64,000 bases of DNA, from positions 62,001 to 126,000 of the forward strand of contig JAGVSM010001703.1 in assembly GCA_022494885.1 (NCBI GenBank), written 5' to 3'. This DNA comes from Micrasema longulum (taxonomy: Eukaryota > Arthropoda > Insecta > Trichoptera > Brachycentridae). A program made the translations under genes and the position numbers. The notes beneath the pieces were generated by a model, which saw only the letters and a list, made by a program, of their open reading frames with translations, searched no databases and was not told the DNA's origin. Positions 55,967 through 64,000 of the stretch are shown here, in pieces (within the stretch, counting starts at the first letter, position 1; each line of letters begins with the position of its first letter).

Positions 55967-56989
55967 GAAATCCATTAAGATGGCACCCATTTTTACATAC
56001 ATTATTTAATTCGTTTATTTTATTCAGAATCTGCGCTCGCGTACATCCAGAATTGTGCGCAAAATTCATTTATTGCGTATTACTTATTGAGCTGGCTCAT
56101 TGGCAGATTTTAAGTCACAAAATGAACCATATTTATTTATTTATAGTTATTGTTGTGTACACAGTACTAAGTTGGATATAAAAAAGTATTACAAAAAAAC
56201 ATGAACCTACCACAGCATCAATAACGTACAAAACATAATTTACGATTCAAATTTTTAGCATGGACAGCAAAATGTACCAAATTATAATAGGTAGATACAG
56301 GTGATATTTGAGTTGTTATTGTTTTGTGAGTTATGAGTGTGGTGTGTGGTGTGTGATGTGTGGTGTATGGAGTGTGGTATATAGAGTGTGGTATATGGAA
56401 TGAATTGTTTGGAATGCGGTGTGAATATTATGTGTATAATGTAATATGGTTAAATATAGATTTTAGAGAATGGATAACTATTATTAACCCTTCCTGGCCT
56501 AAGAGGAGTAACTAGAGACTCCAAGGTAGTATATTTTTTCAATTATTTTTTTGTTAATAATCGCATTGATTTCGTTTTGTGCATAATCATACCCCATAAT
56601 GTTAAGAATATATTATAATTATTGAAATATTTTTCTGCCAATTTCTTGCAGCAATAACGGACATTTGTTTTTGCTTTCTCCTGTACAAAAAGCAAAGATA
56701 ACAATGCATCGCTTTACTATTGAATAATCTTTGATATATTGGTCAGTTTAAAAGTGTGCTTTTTACTATTTGGTGACTTTTTTCCAGCCATCACCACAAA
56801 AATCCGGATTTCGTGCTTAACATTGTATGTGCGTTCCCCCTCCCAACTCTCCGCTGTAATGCCTCGCTAACGCGTAGCGAAAGTTTAGATTAGTGCTGTT
56901 CAACGAGTCACAGCGTTATATAGCATCTTCTCGCAACAGTATTGTCTGATTTAACGTATGATTTTTTCAAATAACTTGATATATTACTG
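55967..56989. other. Unassigned stretch
   Basis: Apart from the GTGTGG tract at 56333-56432, I see no coding or repeat signal. 56820-56900 is slightly CpG-enriched. Confidence 0.4.
56333..56432. repeat. Imperfect (GTGTGGT)n minisatellite
   Basis: About twelve units of GTGTGGT, GTATGGA and TATATAGA variants occur in a row on a G-rich strand. Confidence 0.85.
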
Positions 56990-56999
56990 AACAACAATG

Positions 57000-57590
57000 T
57001 TTTGAGTTTGTCCAAATTTTTATAGACAAGGACTGGATTCAACTCCCTGGGGAGTTGTTTATATAACAATTTACAACAGAGATGAATAACATTTTAGAGA
57101 AGGTAATATAGAAGTCTAGGTATCAACAGGGCTTATGACCTGTCATTGGCTGGTTTAAGTTGCCACTTTACATTCTTCTCATATTTGAACATCTATATTC
57201 CTTCAATTCTTTCATCTGCTGATGTTTGTGAAGTTAAAGAGCTGAAACCTTGAATCCAGTCCTTGCCTACAAAAATTTAGACAAACTCAACATATTGTTG
57301 ATAAATCCACCTGGTCCATGAAGAAGTATAAAAATTGAAAAAATAACATTTTCAGGCGTTGCCTAGTATGTAGGTGAAATAATTCAATTTGACCCGCATT
57401 AATAAAGGTTTTAGCTATTTAACTTTACAAACATCAGCAGATGAAAGAATCGAAGAAATATAGATGTTCAAATGTGGGAAGAATGGTGAATGCTACAATG
57501 TGTAAAGGGGCCACTTAAACCAGAAAATGACAGCTCATAGGTCTTGTAGATGCCTTAACTTCTATATTAACCCTTCGACCCCACTTACTA
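57000..57590. mobile_element. Foldback family M, copy 14: nested palindrome
   Basis: 57001-57050 pairs with 57255-57305 (AGACAAGGACTGGATTC against GAATCCAGTCCTTGCCT). 57105-57240 pairs with about 57400-57590 across the core and the GTTAAAGAGCTGAAACC block. Two interleaved inverted repeats result, unlike the simple palindrome at 35105-36035. The AACTCCCTGGGGAGTT palindrome is kept. Confidence 0.8.
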
Positions 57591-57829
57591 TTTAATGATG
57601 CTCACACTTACACACACGTGAACACTTAATCCCACACTAAAACGTAAACACACATCTAAACATACTCTCATACAAATACACATAACACATCCTTTTGTTG
57701 TAACACAATTTAATAATACGTATGATTTTTATTAAGAAACTTTGCTGGTCTATCTTTAAACCGTATTTTTTTTTATGTTGTTATATCATTGCCGACTTTT
57801 TGTTTCTTTAAAATAAATAAATAAATGAT
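57591..57829. other. Unassigned stretch
   Basis: CA-rich with (AAAT)n near 57810-57825. No feature recognised. Confidence 0.4.
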
Positions 57830-58050
57830 GACCCACGTGATGAAGGTTTCAGCTCTTTTACTTCACAAAAGTCAACAGATGGAAAAGTTGAGGAAATGTG
57901 GATGTTCATACATGGGCAGAATGGTGAATGTTACACAGTGTATAAAGTGGCTACTTAAACCAGCTAACGAAAAGTCATAAGCCTTGTTGATGCCTAGACT
58001 TCGATATTAACTTCTGTAAAATGTTTTCTATCTCTGTTGTAATATGTTAA
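57830..58050 (-). mobile_element. Foldback family M, copy 15
   Basis: GAAGGTTTCAGCTCTTTTAC, GGGCAGAATGGTGAATGTTA, CACAGTGTATAAAGTGGC and TTTCTATCTCTGTTGTAA are a reversed arm without a partner. Confidence 0.75.
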
Positions 58051-58185
58051 CATAACAAATGGTGATTATTATACCAATATCGTGTTTCGTGTGTATTGTT
58101 TATGAACCATAATAAATAAAATAAATTAAAATAACAAATCACATTTTAGCTATTCCTGGTTCTCCCCTTAGAAACATCCGGGTTT

Positions 58186-58596
58186 TTATTTATCGTGTTC
58201 GGGCTTGGAAAGGTTAATATCAATGATACTCAGCTTCCGTTTGCAGTAGAGAGCTGAGTTGTTGAACGAGTCCAAATCGTACGTCTTCTCACATTGAAAA
58301 AAATACTGACTGCTCCTACAAATGGAGAATTTTGAGCTTCTCTGGTGTTGAATTTGTCGTTGATAATGTAGAATATCATTGGGTGTATTAGAATTTATTT
58401 CAGACAGCAAATCGGCACAATCGGTCCAATTATTAATAAAATTACAGTGGAATAATTGATGCGCAATAGAATACATAGAAATAAAGTTTACAAGATGAAA
58501 TAAATAAAAAATTCTTATTACAAAATATAATATTACATAACGTACTGAGAATAATTGACTACATTTTCTTAGAAAACATTGGAGTGCTGAAAGCAT
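58186..58596 (-). pseudogene. Probable LINE C-terminal remnant
   Basis: A 136-codon minus frame contains FINNWTDCADLLSEINSNTP, then HYQRQIQHQRSSKFSIC and DLDSFNNSALYCKRKLSIID. The NxxDCxxLLxxI....P....R pattern and closing D...F..S....K..L fit the LINE tail seen at 32489-32812. The N-terminal part (YFVIRIFYLFHLVNFISM) does not fit and may be chance or a different domain. A diverged host exon cannot be excluded. Confidence 0.5.
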
Positions 58597-58766
58597 TTAC
58601 ATAACATAATGCCTTTACAAATAATGTGGGTTCCTGTATTACTGTAAATACTTACAAAAATATGTATTAAATTCAACGTAATGTATCTAGGGCATATACT
58701 AGGAAATAAAATATTCAGTCGAAACATCGGGCTGTTCTTGGTAAATAGTTGAGCGGAGGTATGAAC

Positions 58767-58965
58767 TAGAGATGGGCATCTCGATTTTTTTATAAAGGTT
58801 GTAATAAGAGTTACCGTTTCACAAATTACGCTGTTTCGTGAAGACGTTTAAAAGGTAACAGTCAAGTGGAATGTGCGACCCCTCCAATTGTTTTTGTGAA
58901 ACTGTTAGGTGTTACGGAAGGGTAACTGTTTTACAACCGCAGTTACATTTTTTTTACCACCTCTA
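58767..58965. mobile_element. hAT-type MITE with 8-bp target duplication
   Basis: Left end TAGAGATGGGCATC; right end ...TTTACCACCTCTA. They pair as TAGAGATGG against CCACCTCTA. Flanks are GTATGAAC (58759-58766) and GTGTGAAC (58966-58973), an 8-bp direct repeat with one mismatch, the duplication length made by hAT transposases. Subterminal pairing continues (GGTTGTAATAAGAGTTACC against GGGTAACTGTTTTACAACC). 199 bp, no coding. Confidence 0.8.
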
Positions 58966-59179
58966 GTGTGAACGCAAACTCAATACAATATTTTAAAGTT
59001 TTAATGGAGGACGATGGCTGCGCTCAAGAAAACATCGTGAATAAGAAAATCATGAGGAAATAATTGCTCCTCGTTTTGTAGTAGTGGGCACGTTTGCCTA
59101 CCATTCTTGCCGTCCTGGGCCGTGATTTCAAACGTTATTTTCATCGGTTCATACCGAGGCTGTATAAAGCCAAAAAGAT

Positions 59180-59505
59180 TCGCCTGTAACCTGTAATAGA
59201 ACATGTTTAGAAAAAAAATGTTTTCATATTTTATTTGATCGGATTGTGGTCCCGTGGCTAGTGTCTCGGACTCACGGACCAAAAGTCCGTGGTTCGAATC
59301 CCACTCTACCCCAATTTGATTCCATTTTCTAATAAAGAGTTATTAAAACTCGTTGAAAATGGCCCTCAAAATTAAATATTTGGGTAAATCATAAGAACGT
59401 AAATATTTCCTTTAAAATTTTTTTCACACAGAAAACTTAATTTTGCTTTGTTGATAAAATTTAATATAAATGTTAACTTCCCATTGTAATACGGGCCCCG
59501 GGTTC
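59180..59505. mobile_element. MITE family R, copy split by SINE-B
   Basis: The left part GTAACCTGTAATAGAACATG, TTTAGAAAAAAAATG and the right part AAAACTTAATTTTGCTTTGT, CCCATTGTAATACGGGCCCC are continuous in 10653-10891 and 23548-23789. The SINE at 59238-59420 separates them. The outer left end is missing. Confidence 0.7.
59238..59420 (+). mobile_element. SINE-B, inserted in MITE R
   Basis: ATCGGATTGTGGTCCCGTGG, box B in GTGGTTCGAATCCCAC, and the body AATGGCCCTCAAAATTAAAT to ATCATAAGAACGTAAATATT. Intact promoter boxes. Confidence 0.85.
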
Positions 59506-59534
59506 GAACTTTGGTAGGGGGGACGTGAATTAAT

Positions 59535-60155
59535 TTTTTATTTTAAATTAATTTATAAACCCTTACGGATAACATTCATTTAGCAAAATCACTTCTTTTA
59601 AATTCTTATTCTATTGTTAATGATAATATTTAAAAAATCTTTGGTAAGGTTGTCTGAGTCTTTTGTTATGTTTTGTCTGGTAGTTTATTGTATAATTTCA
59701 GTCTCTGGTTTATTAGTCTCAACTGCCCTTGTCTCGTTTTAGAATGTTGTTTGTTATGTTGTTCTGATATTCTCGTATTGTGTCCGTGTTTACTACATTT
59801 TTTTAAAGGTTTTAGTGAATTGTCTAAAATAACATCAGTGGCTAATTTATAATTAAATTTTTAGGAACCTGGTTGAAAATTTGCAGTTAATTTAATTGTT
59901 CAGTTTGTTTACAAAGTTCTTTACTTGCTGTTAGAAAGGGGAGGTCATATAATAACATAAATATTTTATTTTGCTGTCTTTGTAGTCTGTTTATGTGATT
60001 TTGGTTTCCTGTTTCCCATAATTGATGCATGTAACATATTTTTGATTTAACAAAGGATTTATACATTAGAATTTTTATCGTTTTTGAAACAAAATTTTTG
60101 ATTGAAAAAAAACACTCGTTAAAGCTGAAACCTGTTTTTAAAGGTTTTTTATGCA
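59535..60155 (-). pseudogene. LINE thumb and C-terminal remnant
   Basis: The minus frame 60195-59887 contains YKSFVKSKICYMHQLWETGN, LQRQQNKIFMLLYDLPF and a stop. Reading on through breaks gives KCSKHGHNTRISEQ, QRLKLYNKLPDK and TQTTLPKIF, and the UTR ends TCCGTAAGGGTTTATAAATT. This follows the LINE order Y.S...S...Y....W, LQ..QNK..., H..TR, LYN.LP. The same family is plus-oriented at 33950-34425. The first residues of the open frame (before about 60155) belong to the adjacent SINE-A tail. Confidence 0.75.
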
Positions 60156-60157
60156 CA

Positions 60158-60262
60158 TAAAGCATAAAACTGATCGCCTTGCCTTCGTGTAACAAATAAT
60201 CTACCTTCGCTGTACTTCGTTAACTAATGCAGTGCCCTGTGCACCGAAAAAGGAGTGATGGT
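60158..60262 (+). mobile_element. SINE-A tail fragment
   Basis: AAAGCATAAAACTGATCGCC, TTGCCTTCGTGTAACAAA, CCCTGTGCACCGAAAAAGG and AGTGATGGTGAT. The head is missing. Confidence 0.6.
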
Positions 60263-60532
60263 GATCTTTTTTATTTTCCTTATGAAATAAAAAAGTATTC
60301 GCAAGTTCTATTGGGTAAACAAATACGTGTAAACTGCATGACACTCAAATTGCCTTTTACAACATGGAAGAAGAAAATATGAAAAGAAAGAAAAGAAAGA
60401 AAGAAAGACAGTATGAGTTGTTCAGCTTTTTATTAGAAGCTTATTTTAAAATATAAACAAAACATTATGTTCAATAATAAAATTAGTAAGAAAGTTTAAA
60501 TGCCAATGGTTCAAAAAATATGTTCTTAATAT
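60263..60532. other. Spacer with purine tract
   Basis: 60366-60410 is an (AAAG)n-like purine run. Nothing else was recognised. Confidence 0.5.
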
Positions 60533-60925
60533 CTGTACCTAAAGGATAAACCACGGAAGTCACATTGAACGAAATGTTGAGGAAACGAGATTTTGTGACT
60601 GCGATTCCCAAAACACCATAACTTTTCAACCAAATGAGATAACTACAACCTACAAAGAATGTTCAATATAAAATAATATTTGTTTTAATAACAATAATAC
60701 CTACATATTGAAATAGTCTAGCCGAGTATATAGGACTACTGGTGTTTTTATTGTTAAAACAGAGTGGACTTCAGATTTTCATTTCAACTTAAAAAAACAT
60801 TTTTATGATGAAAGTGGACTTTGGTGTTTTATTCGCGGGTTTATTAGCTTATTACGATATTTTTTGCACTTTTAACTACTAACCGGCTAGAATTAGACTC
60901 CCGTGTTTTATCCTTCAAGGTACAG
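60533..60925 (+). mobile_element. MITE family P, copy 4, both termini
   Basis: Starts CTGTACCTAAAGGATAAACC and ends CCGTGTTTTATCCTTCAAGG then TACAG, giving terminal inverted repeats of about 24 bp. The interior GAAATGTTGAGGAAACGAGA identifies the family. Longest and best-bounded copy (393 bp), so it defines the element. No transposase. The superfamily cannot be assigned from the ends. Confidence 0.85.
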
Positions 60926-61042
60926 ATTTTAGTCAGATTTATATGGACTTACGTCCGCAAAACGTTTATTTTCGGTTCTGTGTATGCTGCAACAGTACCA
61001 CATATTATATAATAATAACATGATGATCAGTATAGTCTAACG

Positions 61043-61115
61043 CAGCGGTGGCCCACTGGCTGATCGCGATCGACTGGTCGATCGTAGTCGTCAGGACTGT
61101 CGATCGCGGCAAGAC
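61043..61115 (+). mobile_element. hAT-like terminus fragment
   Basis: CAGCGGTGGCCCACTGGCTG, then ATCGCGATCGACTGGTCGAT. A CAG.GGTGG.C start followed by GATCGCGATC text is common at hAT transposon ends. The other end was not found. The LINE at 61130 begins close by. Confidence 0.45.
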
Positions 61116-61129
61116 AAAAAAAAACCGTT

Positions 61130-61965
61130 ACTAAAAGTCGAAGACTCTTTTTTTTTAAAAAAACATGGTTTAGTAAGCCCTAACAGATTGGTATTAATGA
61201 GTAATACTTAATCTAAACAATCTTAAAATCTTCTTAATTTATAAAATGCATAATTAACAAAAGGTATAAATATGGCATAATCTAGGCGGACATGGCAAGT
61301 GTGACATCGCGAGTCAGAAGTAACAACGCCGCTTGCTTTTTAAATGCCCGCCCTTGCTGTAAGAACACATCGACCGTATAGTTTAGTGAGATTTCGTTCA
61401 CTGTTCTGAGGATCCCCTTGGCAGAGGGGAAAAGAATCCGATGTTAGTTTTATAATTTCCCACAGAAAATCAGGATTGGTACACAAGTTACGGGGAGGGA
61501 CATTAACCTCTTGGCGCGTACGCGTGGGGCGGGAAAAAATTGCTCAAAAAGCGTATGTCCTTTCTGTTGGGACTAAGTACTTATTTTTTTATAAAACCCA
61601 GATACTGTCTAAAATTTTATTACTTTTGACATCTATGGACGATTCGAAAAATATATATATTTTTTAAAAATATTTATTTTACCGACCGAGTTACAGTCAT
61701 TTTAAAATGACAATAATATCTTACTACTGTAGAGGTTAAGGTTTATCTGAGCAAGGATATCATGGGCATCTATACAGTTAGATGTTAATTTGTGCAAAAA
61801 ATATCAAACCAGTCAAAATCATTCTGATTTCTAAACTGAAGATATGAAAGTACTCTAGACGATCATAATAGTTAATTATAAAAGTATTTGATCCAATTCT
61901 AAATATTAACGATTCAATACGCGTTATATGAATATTATAATTAGGAGACCATATTATCGAATCAA
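61130..61965 (-). pseudogene. LINE 3' half, copy of 12245-12840, with an insertion
   Basis: Sequence runs parallel to 12245-12840 throughout (CAGATTGGTATTAATGAGTA, GCATAATCTAGGCGGACATG, GAGCAAGGATATCATGGGCA, AGGAGACCATATTAT). Coding identity comes from the better copy. The readable C terminus is more damaged here. It stops matching near 61965, so it is 5' truncated earlier than its sister. It carries the 229-bp insertion at 61507-61735. Confidence 0.8.
61507..61735. mobile_element. TTAA-flanked nonautonomous element (piggyBac-like)
   Basis: TTAA lies at 61503-61506 and again at 61736-61739, exactly where the sister LINE at about 12590-12600 has one uninterrupted site (ACATCAAAGTTAATCTGAGC). 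The ends read CCTCTTGGCGC and ACTGTAGAGG, giving a short CCTCT/AGAGG terminal repeat. TTAA duplication is the hallmark of piggyBac. The ends lack the usual CCC start, so the family call is tentative. 229 bp. The open frame crossing its left edge is spurious. Confidence 0.75.
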
Positions 61966-62157
61966 ATTCTAATTCGAATTTAAGACTTACAAGAAAAACG
62001 ACTTAAAAGTAACATATGATCGAAGTACGCTTCATTAAGTGTTTTGATGTAGTGCTATATGCACCACTGAGTTATAACGATCGTTAATTATATCACATGC
62101 GTAAGAATTTATTTTTTTAATTAAATGTGTGGAAAAATGAAAAAATACAATTGCGAG
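61966..62157. other. Spacer
   Basis: No feature recognised. Confidence 0.4.
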
Positions 62158-62235
62158 AGTGAAATATAACCAGTACCTCCGATAAGTACCTATGTTCGAT
62201 TCCTTAGGGTCCAAGGTTCAAATGCTGCTAGTTTT
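62158..62235 (+). mobile_element. SINE-D, tRNA-like fragment
   Basis: AACCAGTACCTCCGATAAGT and AGGGTCCAAGGTTCAAATGC parallel the minus-strand sequence at 16862-16965. Box B is weaker (GGTTCAAATGC). Confidence 0.35.
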
Positions 62236-62642
62236 TAAAGTGTATTTGTTTTTTTTAAAAATATTTATTAGAAGGAAACAACAGCCACAATAACAAAAAA
62301 AGCAATATTTACAAACATACCATCATTATAGGCCAATTATAGTTTTCTATTTATAACTAAATGTAATGACAAAAAATAAAAAAAAAGCTTACCCGTATAT
62401 AACCACTTTGTATAATTCTACTCGTGAAAAAAAATCAAAAATAATGGAATACCTTTTTTTTACTGTCTAAAAAAATCCTTTTGCCGGCGGATCCACACAA
62501 AGTAACCTCAGATCAGCCTGCTTTCCTTTTTTCTTTTAAATAGGAGAAAAATAAATAAAATATGAAAGTACACAAAAAAAATAAGCATTTTTAAAAAAAA
62601 TAGGTACAGTAGATTTGAATCAATTACAGTAGATTTGATTTG
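62236..62642. other. Unassigned AT-rich stretch
   Basis: A direct repeat ACAGTAGATTTGA occurs at about 62606 and 62626, next to the SINE-B head. It may include a target duplication. Nothing else. Confidence 0.4.
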
Positions 62643-62690
62643 AATCGGGTTGTGGTCCTGTGGCTAGTGTCTTGGACTCTACTTACTATT
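62643..62690 (+). mobile_element. SINE-B head only
   Basis: ATCGGGTTGTGGTCCTGTGG, CTAGTGTCTTGGACTC, then poly(A) at about 62693-62709. Truncation within the tRNA region followed by A-tract suggests an aborted or rearranged insertion. Confidence 0.65.
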
Positions 62691-62744
62691 TAAAAAAAAA
62701 AAAAAAAATTGAAATTATTTGCAATTAGGGCTCAGCATTTTGTT

Positions 62745-62830
62745 TTTAGTTTATTATATAAATAAAAGACCAGTGATACTTTAATCCACAAATTTGGAAT
62801 ATCTAATGACCGACTTTATCACTTGTTTGT
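62745..62830. repeat. Repeat family H, copy 2
   Basis: CCACAAATTTGGAATATCTA, then ATGACCGACTTTATCACTT, the partner of 43050-43150. The hairpin is decayed here. Confidence 0.5.
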
Positions 62831-62954
62831 TTATAGTAGTTTAGATCGAGAAAATACATATAGATTTCAGAAAAAAAAAATGTAACAATTAAGGATTCTT
62901 AAGAAAGATGCTTTTTTTGTTATTTTTTGGGCTTAGTTAGAATCCTGCAGTTAC

Positions 62955-63155
62955 TTGGACACATTTCCAGAGGGAATTCTGATGGTTTGGAAAAATACAT
63001 CCTCCTGGGAAGTGTCGAAGAGACAAGGTCACGTGGGCGTTAACCGAGAAGATGGAGCGGAGCGGCTTGGTCATTGAATTATCAGAACAATCACTGGCAA
63101 ATGCCTATGGAATAGCACAAGACGATGGAAGGAGACTGAAACATGAATACTAACA
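62955..63155 (+). pseudogene. LINE C-terminal remnant (GHISR...)
   Basis: The plus frame reads QLLGHISRGNSDGLEKYILL, then GSVEETRSRGR, a stop and PRRW. After a frame change comes LANAYGIAQDDGRRLKHEY. This matches the LGHI.R....LE...L.G...G.R.RGR...RW ... A..DR..W order at the C terminus of several insect LINEs. It is different from the WFGH family at 22448-22567. Confidence 0.65.
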
Positions 63156-63267
63156 TGAAACAATTGTTGCAGCCGAGTTTTACGTTGAAAGATACGAATT
63201 TCGTACTGCAATATATAATAGGTTTTGGACTGGATCGTGAAGCGCATTACTTATATTACTTATACTC

Positions 63268-64000
63268 ATTTATTTATTCAGATATTAAGAACATTACAAA
63301 AAGAAGACCCAATTTATTCTAAATACAATAATAGATCACAAATTATAATACATAGTTATGTTATTAAAATAATATAACAAAATGTAAAAAGAATAATTCA
63401 AAGTTAGAAAGTGCTTTTCTAAGGGAAGGCCCACTGTCGTGAAATATGTCAACATCCGAGGTGATGCGATTAAGTAGCAAGATTGCTCTACCAACCGGCA
63501 TAACCATTGGCAGGTTAGTTCTGCATCGTAGTAGGTAAAATATTCGATGGTGTCTTTGTCGAAGGTAGTTATCAGGTACAAACAGACCTACATCCATCAG
63601 AATTTCTGAGTTATGTATGCGACCACCGATCACCTGGTAAAAATAAACACCCAAATGAACGTCCTTCCTCCTCCATAATGACTGATAGCGGAGCATTTCC
63701 AGTAAAAAGTCTGTTAGGAAGAGCCAAGGATAATATCCACACTCTTTTAGGTACAGATAGCGCAGAAATTTCTTCGGCACTCTCTTCACCATCAAACAGT
63801 ATCGAGCCTCATATGGCGACCAAATAATGTAACTAAATTCCAAACGACTTTTTACTAAGGAGTTATCCAATGTCCTCATAATCTGAGTGTTAAAAAAGAT
63901 CTTGGCATTTCTAAGAACAAAACCAAGCATTTTAAGGGAGTCATTACATAGATTAACCATATGAAGATTTGGAGACGTTACATTTGGAGACGTTAACTGA
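63268..64000 (-). pseudogene. LINE reverse transcriptase C-terminal half, open at window edge
   Basis: The minus frame is open from the right edge (64000) to a stop at 63366-63364, more than 210 codons. Modules: NDSLKMLGFVLRNAKIF, LDNSLVKSRLEFSYIIWSPY, VPKKFLRYLYLKECGYYP, MLRYQSLWRRKDVHLGVYFY and VFVPD-type text (FVPDNYLRQRHHRIF), and at the end DVDIFHDSGPSLRKALSNFE. This is the thumb-to-C-terminus of a Jockey/CR1-like LINE. The Met at 63960 is an internal codon and not a start. Close to the edge is an in-frame 15-bp tandem duplication (TTGGAGACGTTA at 63969 and 63984), giving a repeated TSPN. Whether the palm is intact lies beyond the window. The 3' end is near an (ATTT)n run at about 63270. 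I call it a pseudogene because a duplication in a conserved region and the usual truncation make function unlikely, but the visible part has no break. Confidence 0.8.

Noticed and set aside
1961..58050. CRISPR-like or phage-like array interpretation of the many short repeats
   Set aside because: Repeat units are long, inverted and irregularly spaced, with no constant-length spacers. The sequence context is eukaryotic.
61476..61667. 63-codon plus-strand frame
   Set aside because: It starts in antisense LINE sequence and runs into the TTAA-flanked insertion, so it is a junction artefact.

Overview
This window looks like AT-rich, intron- or intergenic-type nuclear DNA from an arthropod, most likely an insect and plausibly a lepidopteran. 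The grounds are base composition, hundreds of in-frame stops in every frame, poly(A)/(ATAA)n-tailed non-LTR retrotransposon fragments, tRNA-headed SINEs and many short inverted-repeat elements. The species assignment is inference. I see no bacterial-type operon, no intact host gene and no CRISPR array. Almost everything recognisable is transposon debris, much of it below the length of a reported open reading frame and found by reading translations through stops and frameshifts.

Layout. 0-10.5 kb: degenerate direct repeats, short inverted-repeat elements, a SINE, and four LINE remnants, including an RNase H domain (6842-7290) and a reverse-transcriptase thumb region (8352-9425). 10.5-18.9 kb: one candidate spliced host exon (11310-11545, minus), three LINE remnants (11792-12049; 12245-13265 with a readable FADD box; 13800-14611), a GC-richer block (13540-13760), a near-perfect hairpin element (14945-15330) and a decayed Tc1/mariner-like transposase (18260-18899). 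18.9-32 kb: LINE tails, a YADN reverse-transcriptase scrap, palindromic MITEs and a long quiet AT-rich stretch. 32-46.6 kb: two longer LINE remnants (32253-33402 and 40700-41662), nested SINEs, and a 930-bp palindrome (35105-36035). 46.6-64 kb: SINEs, repeated short elements, a hAT MITE with an 8-bp target duplication, a TTAA-flanked insertion, and a LINE whose frame is still open at the right edge (63268-64000).

Family labels used here are local names. M: foldback family, 15 loci. D: TA-flanked MITE, 3 copies. P: MITE ending in CTGTACCT, 4 copies. R: MITE ending in GGGCCC, 3-4 copies. N, F, H, E: pairs of other repeats. SINE-A: tRNA head plus a tail ending in a GATGAT microsatellite. SINE-B: tRNA head GGGTTGTGGTCC. 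SINE-C and SINE-D: other tRNA-like heads.

How the parts relate. Nested insertions give a relative history: SINE-B inside MITE R, MITE P inside a LINE 3' UTR, SINE-C inside a LINE, a TTAA-flanked element inside a LINE, and a LINE fragment inside repeat N. Several insertions have an uninterrupted sister copy in the same window that acts as an empty-site control. The SINE-A tail resembles the 3' end of an RTE-like LINE at 45562-45907, which suggests partnership. Two LINE groups keep a small stem-loop just before the 3' end. I did not find a new biological system. The strongest unusual signals are the dense M foldback family, the conserved 3' stem-loops, and the single candidate exon.
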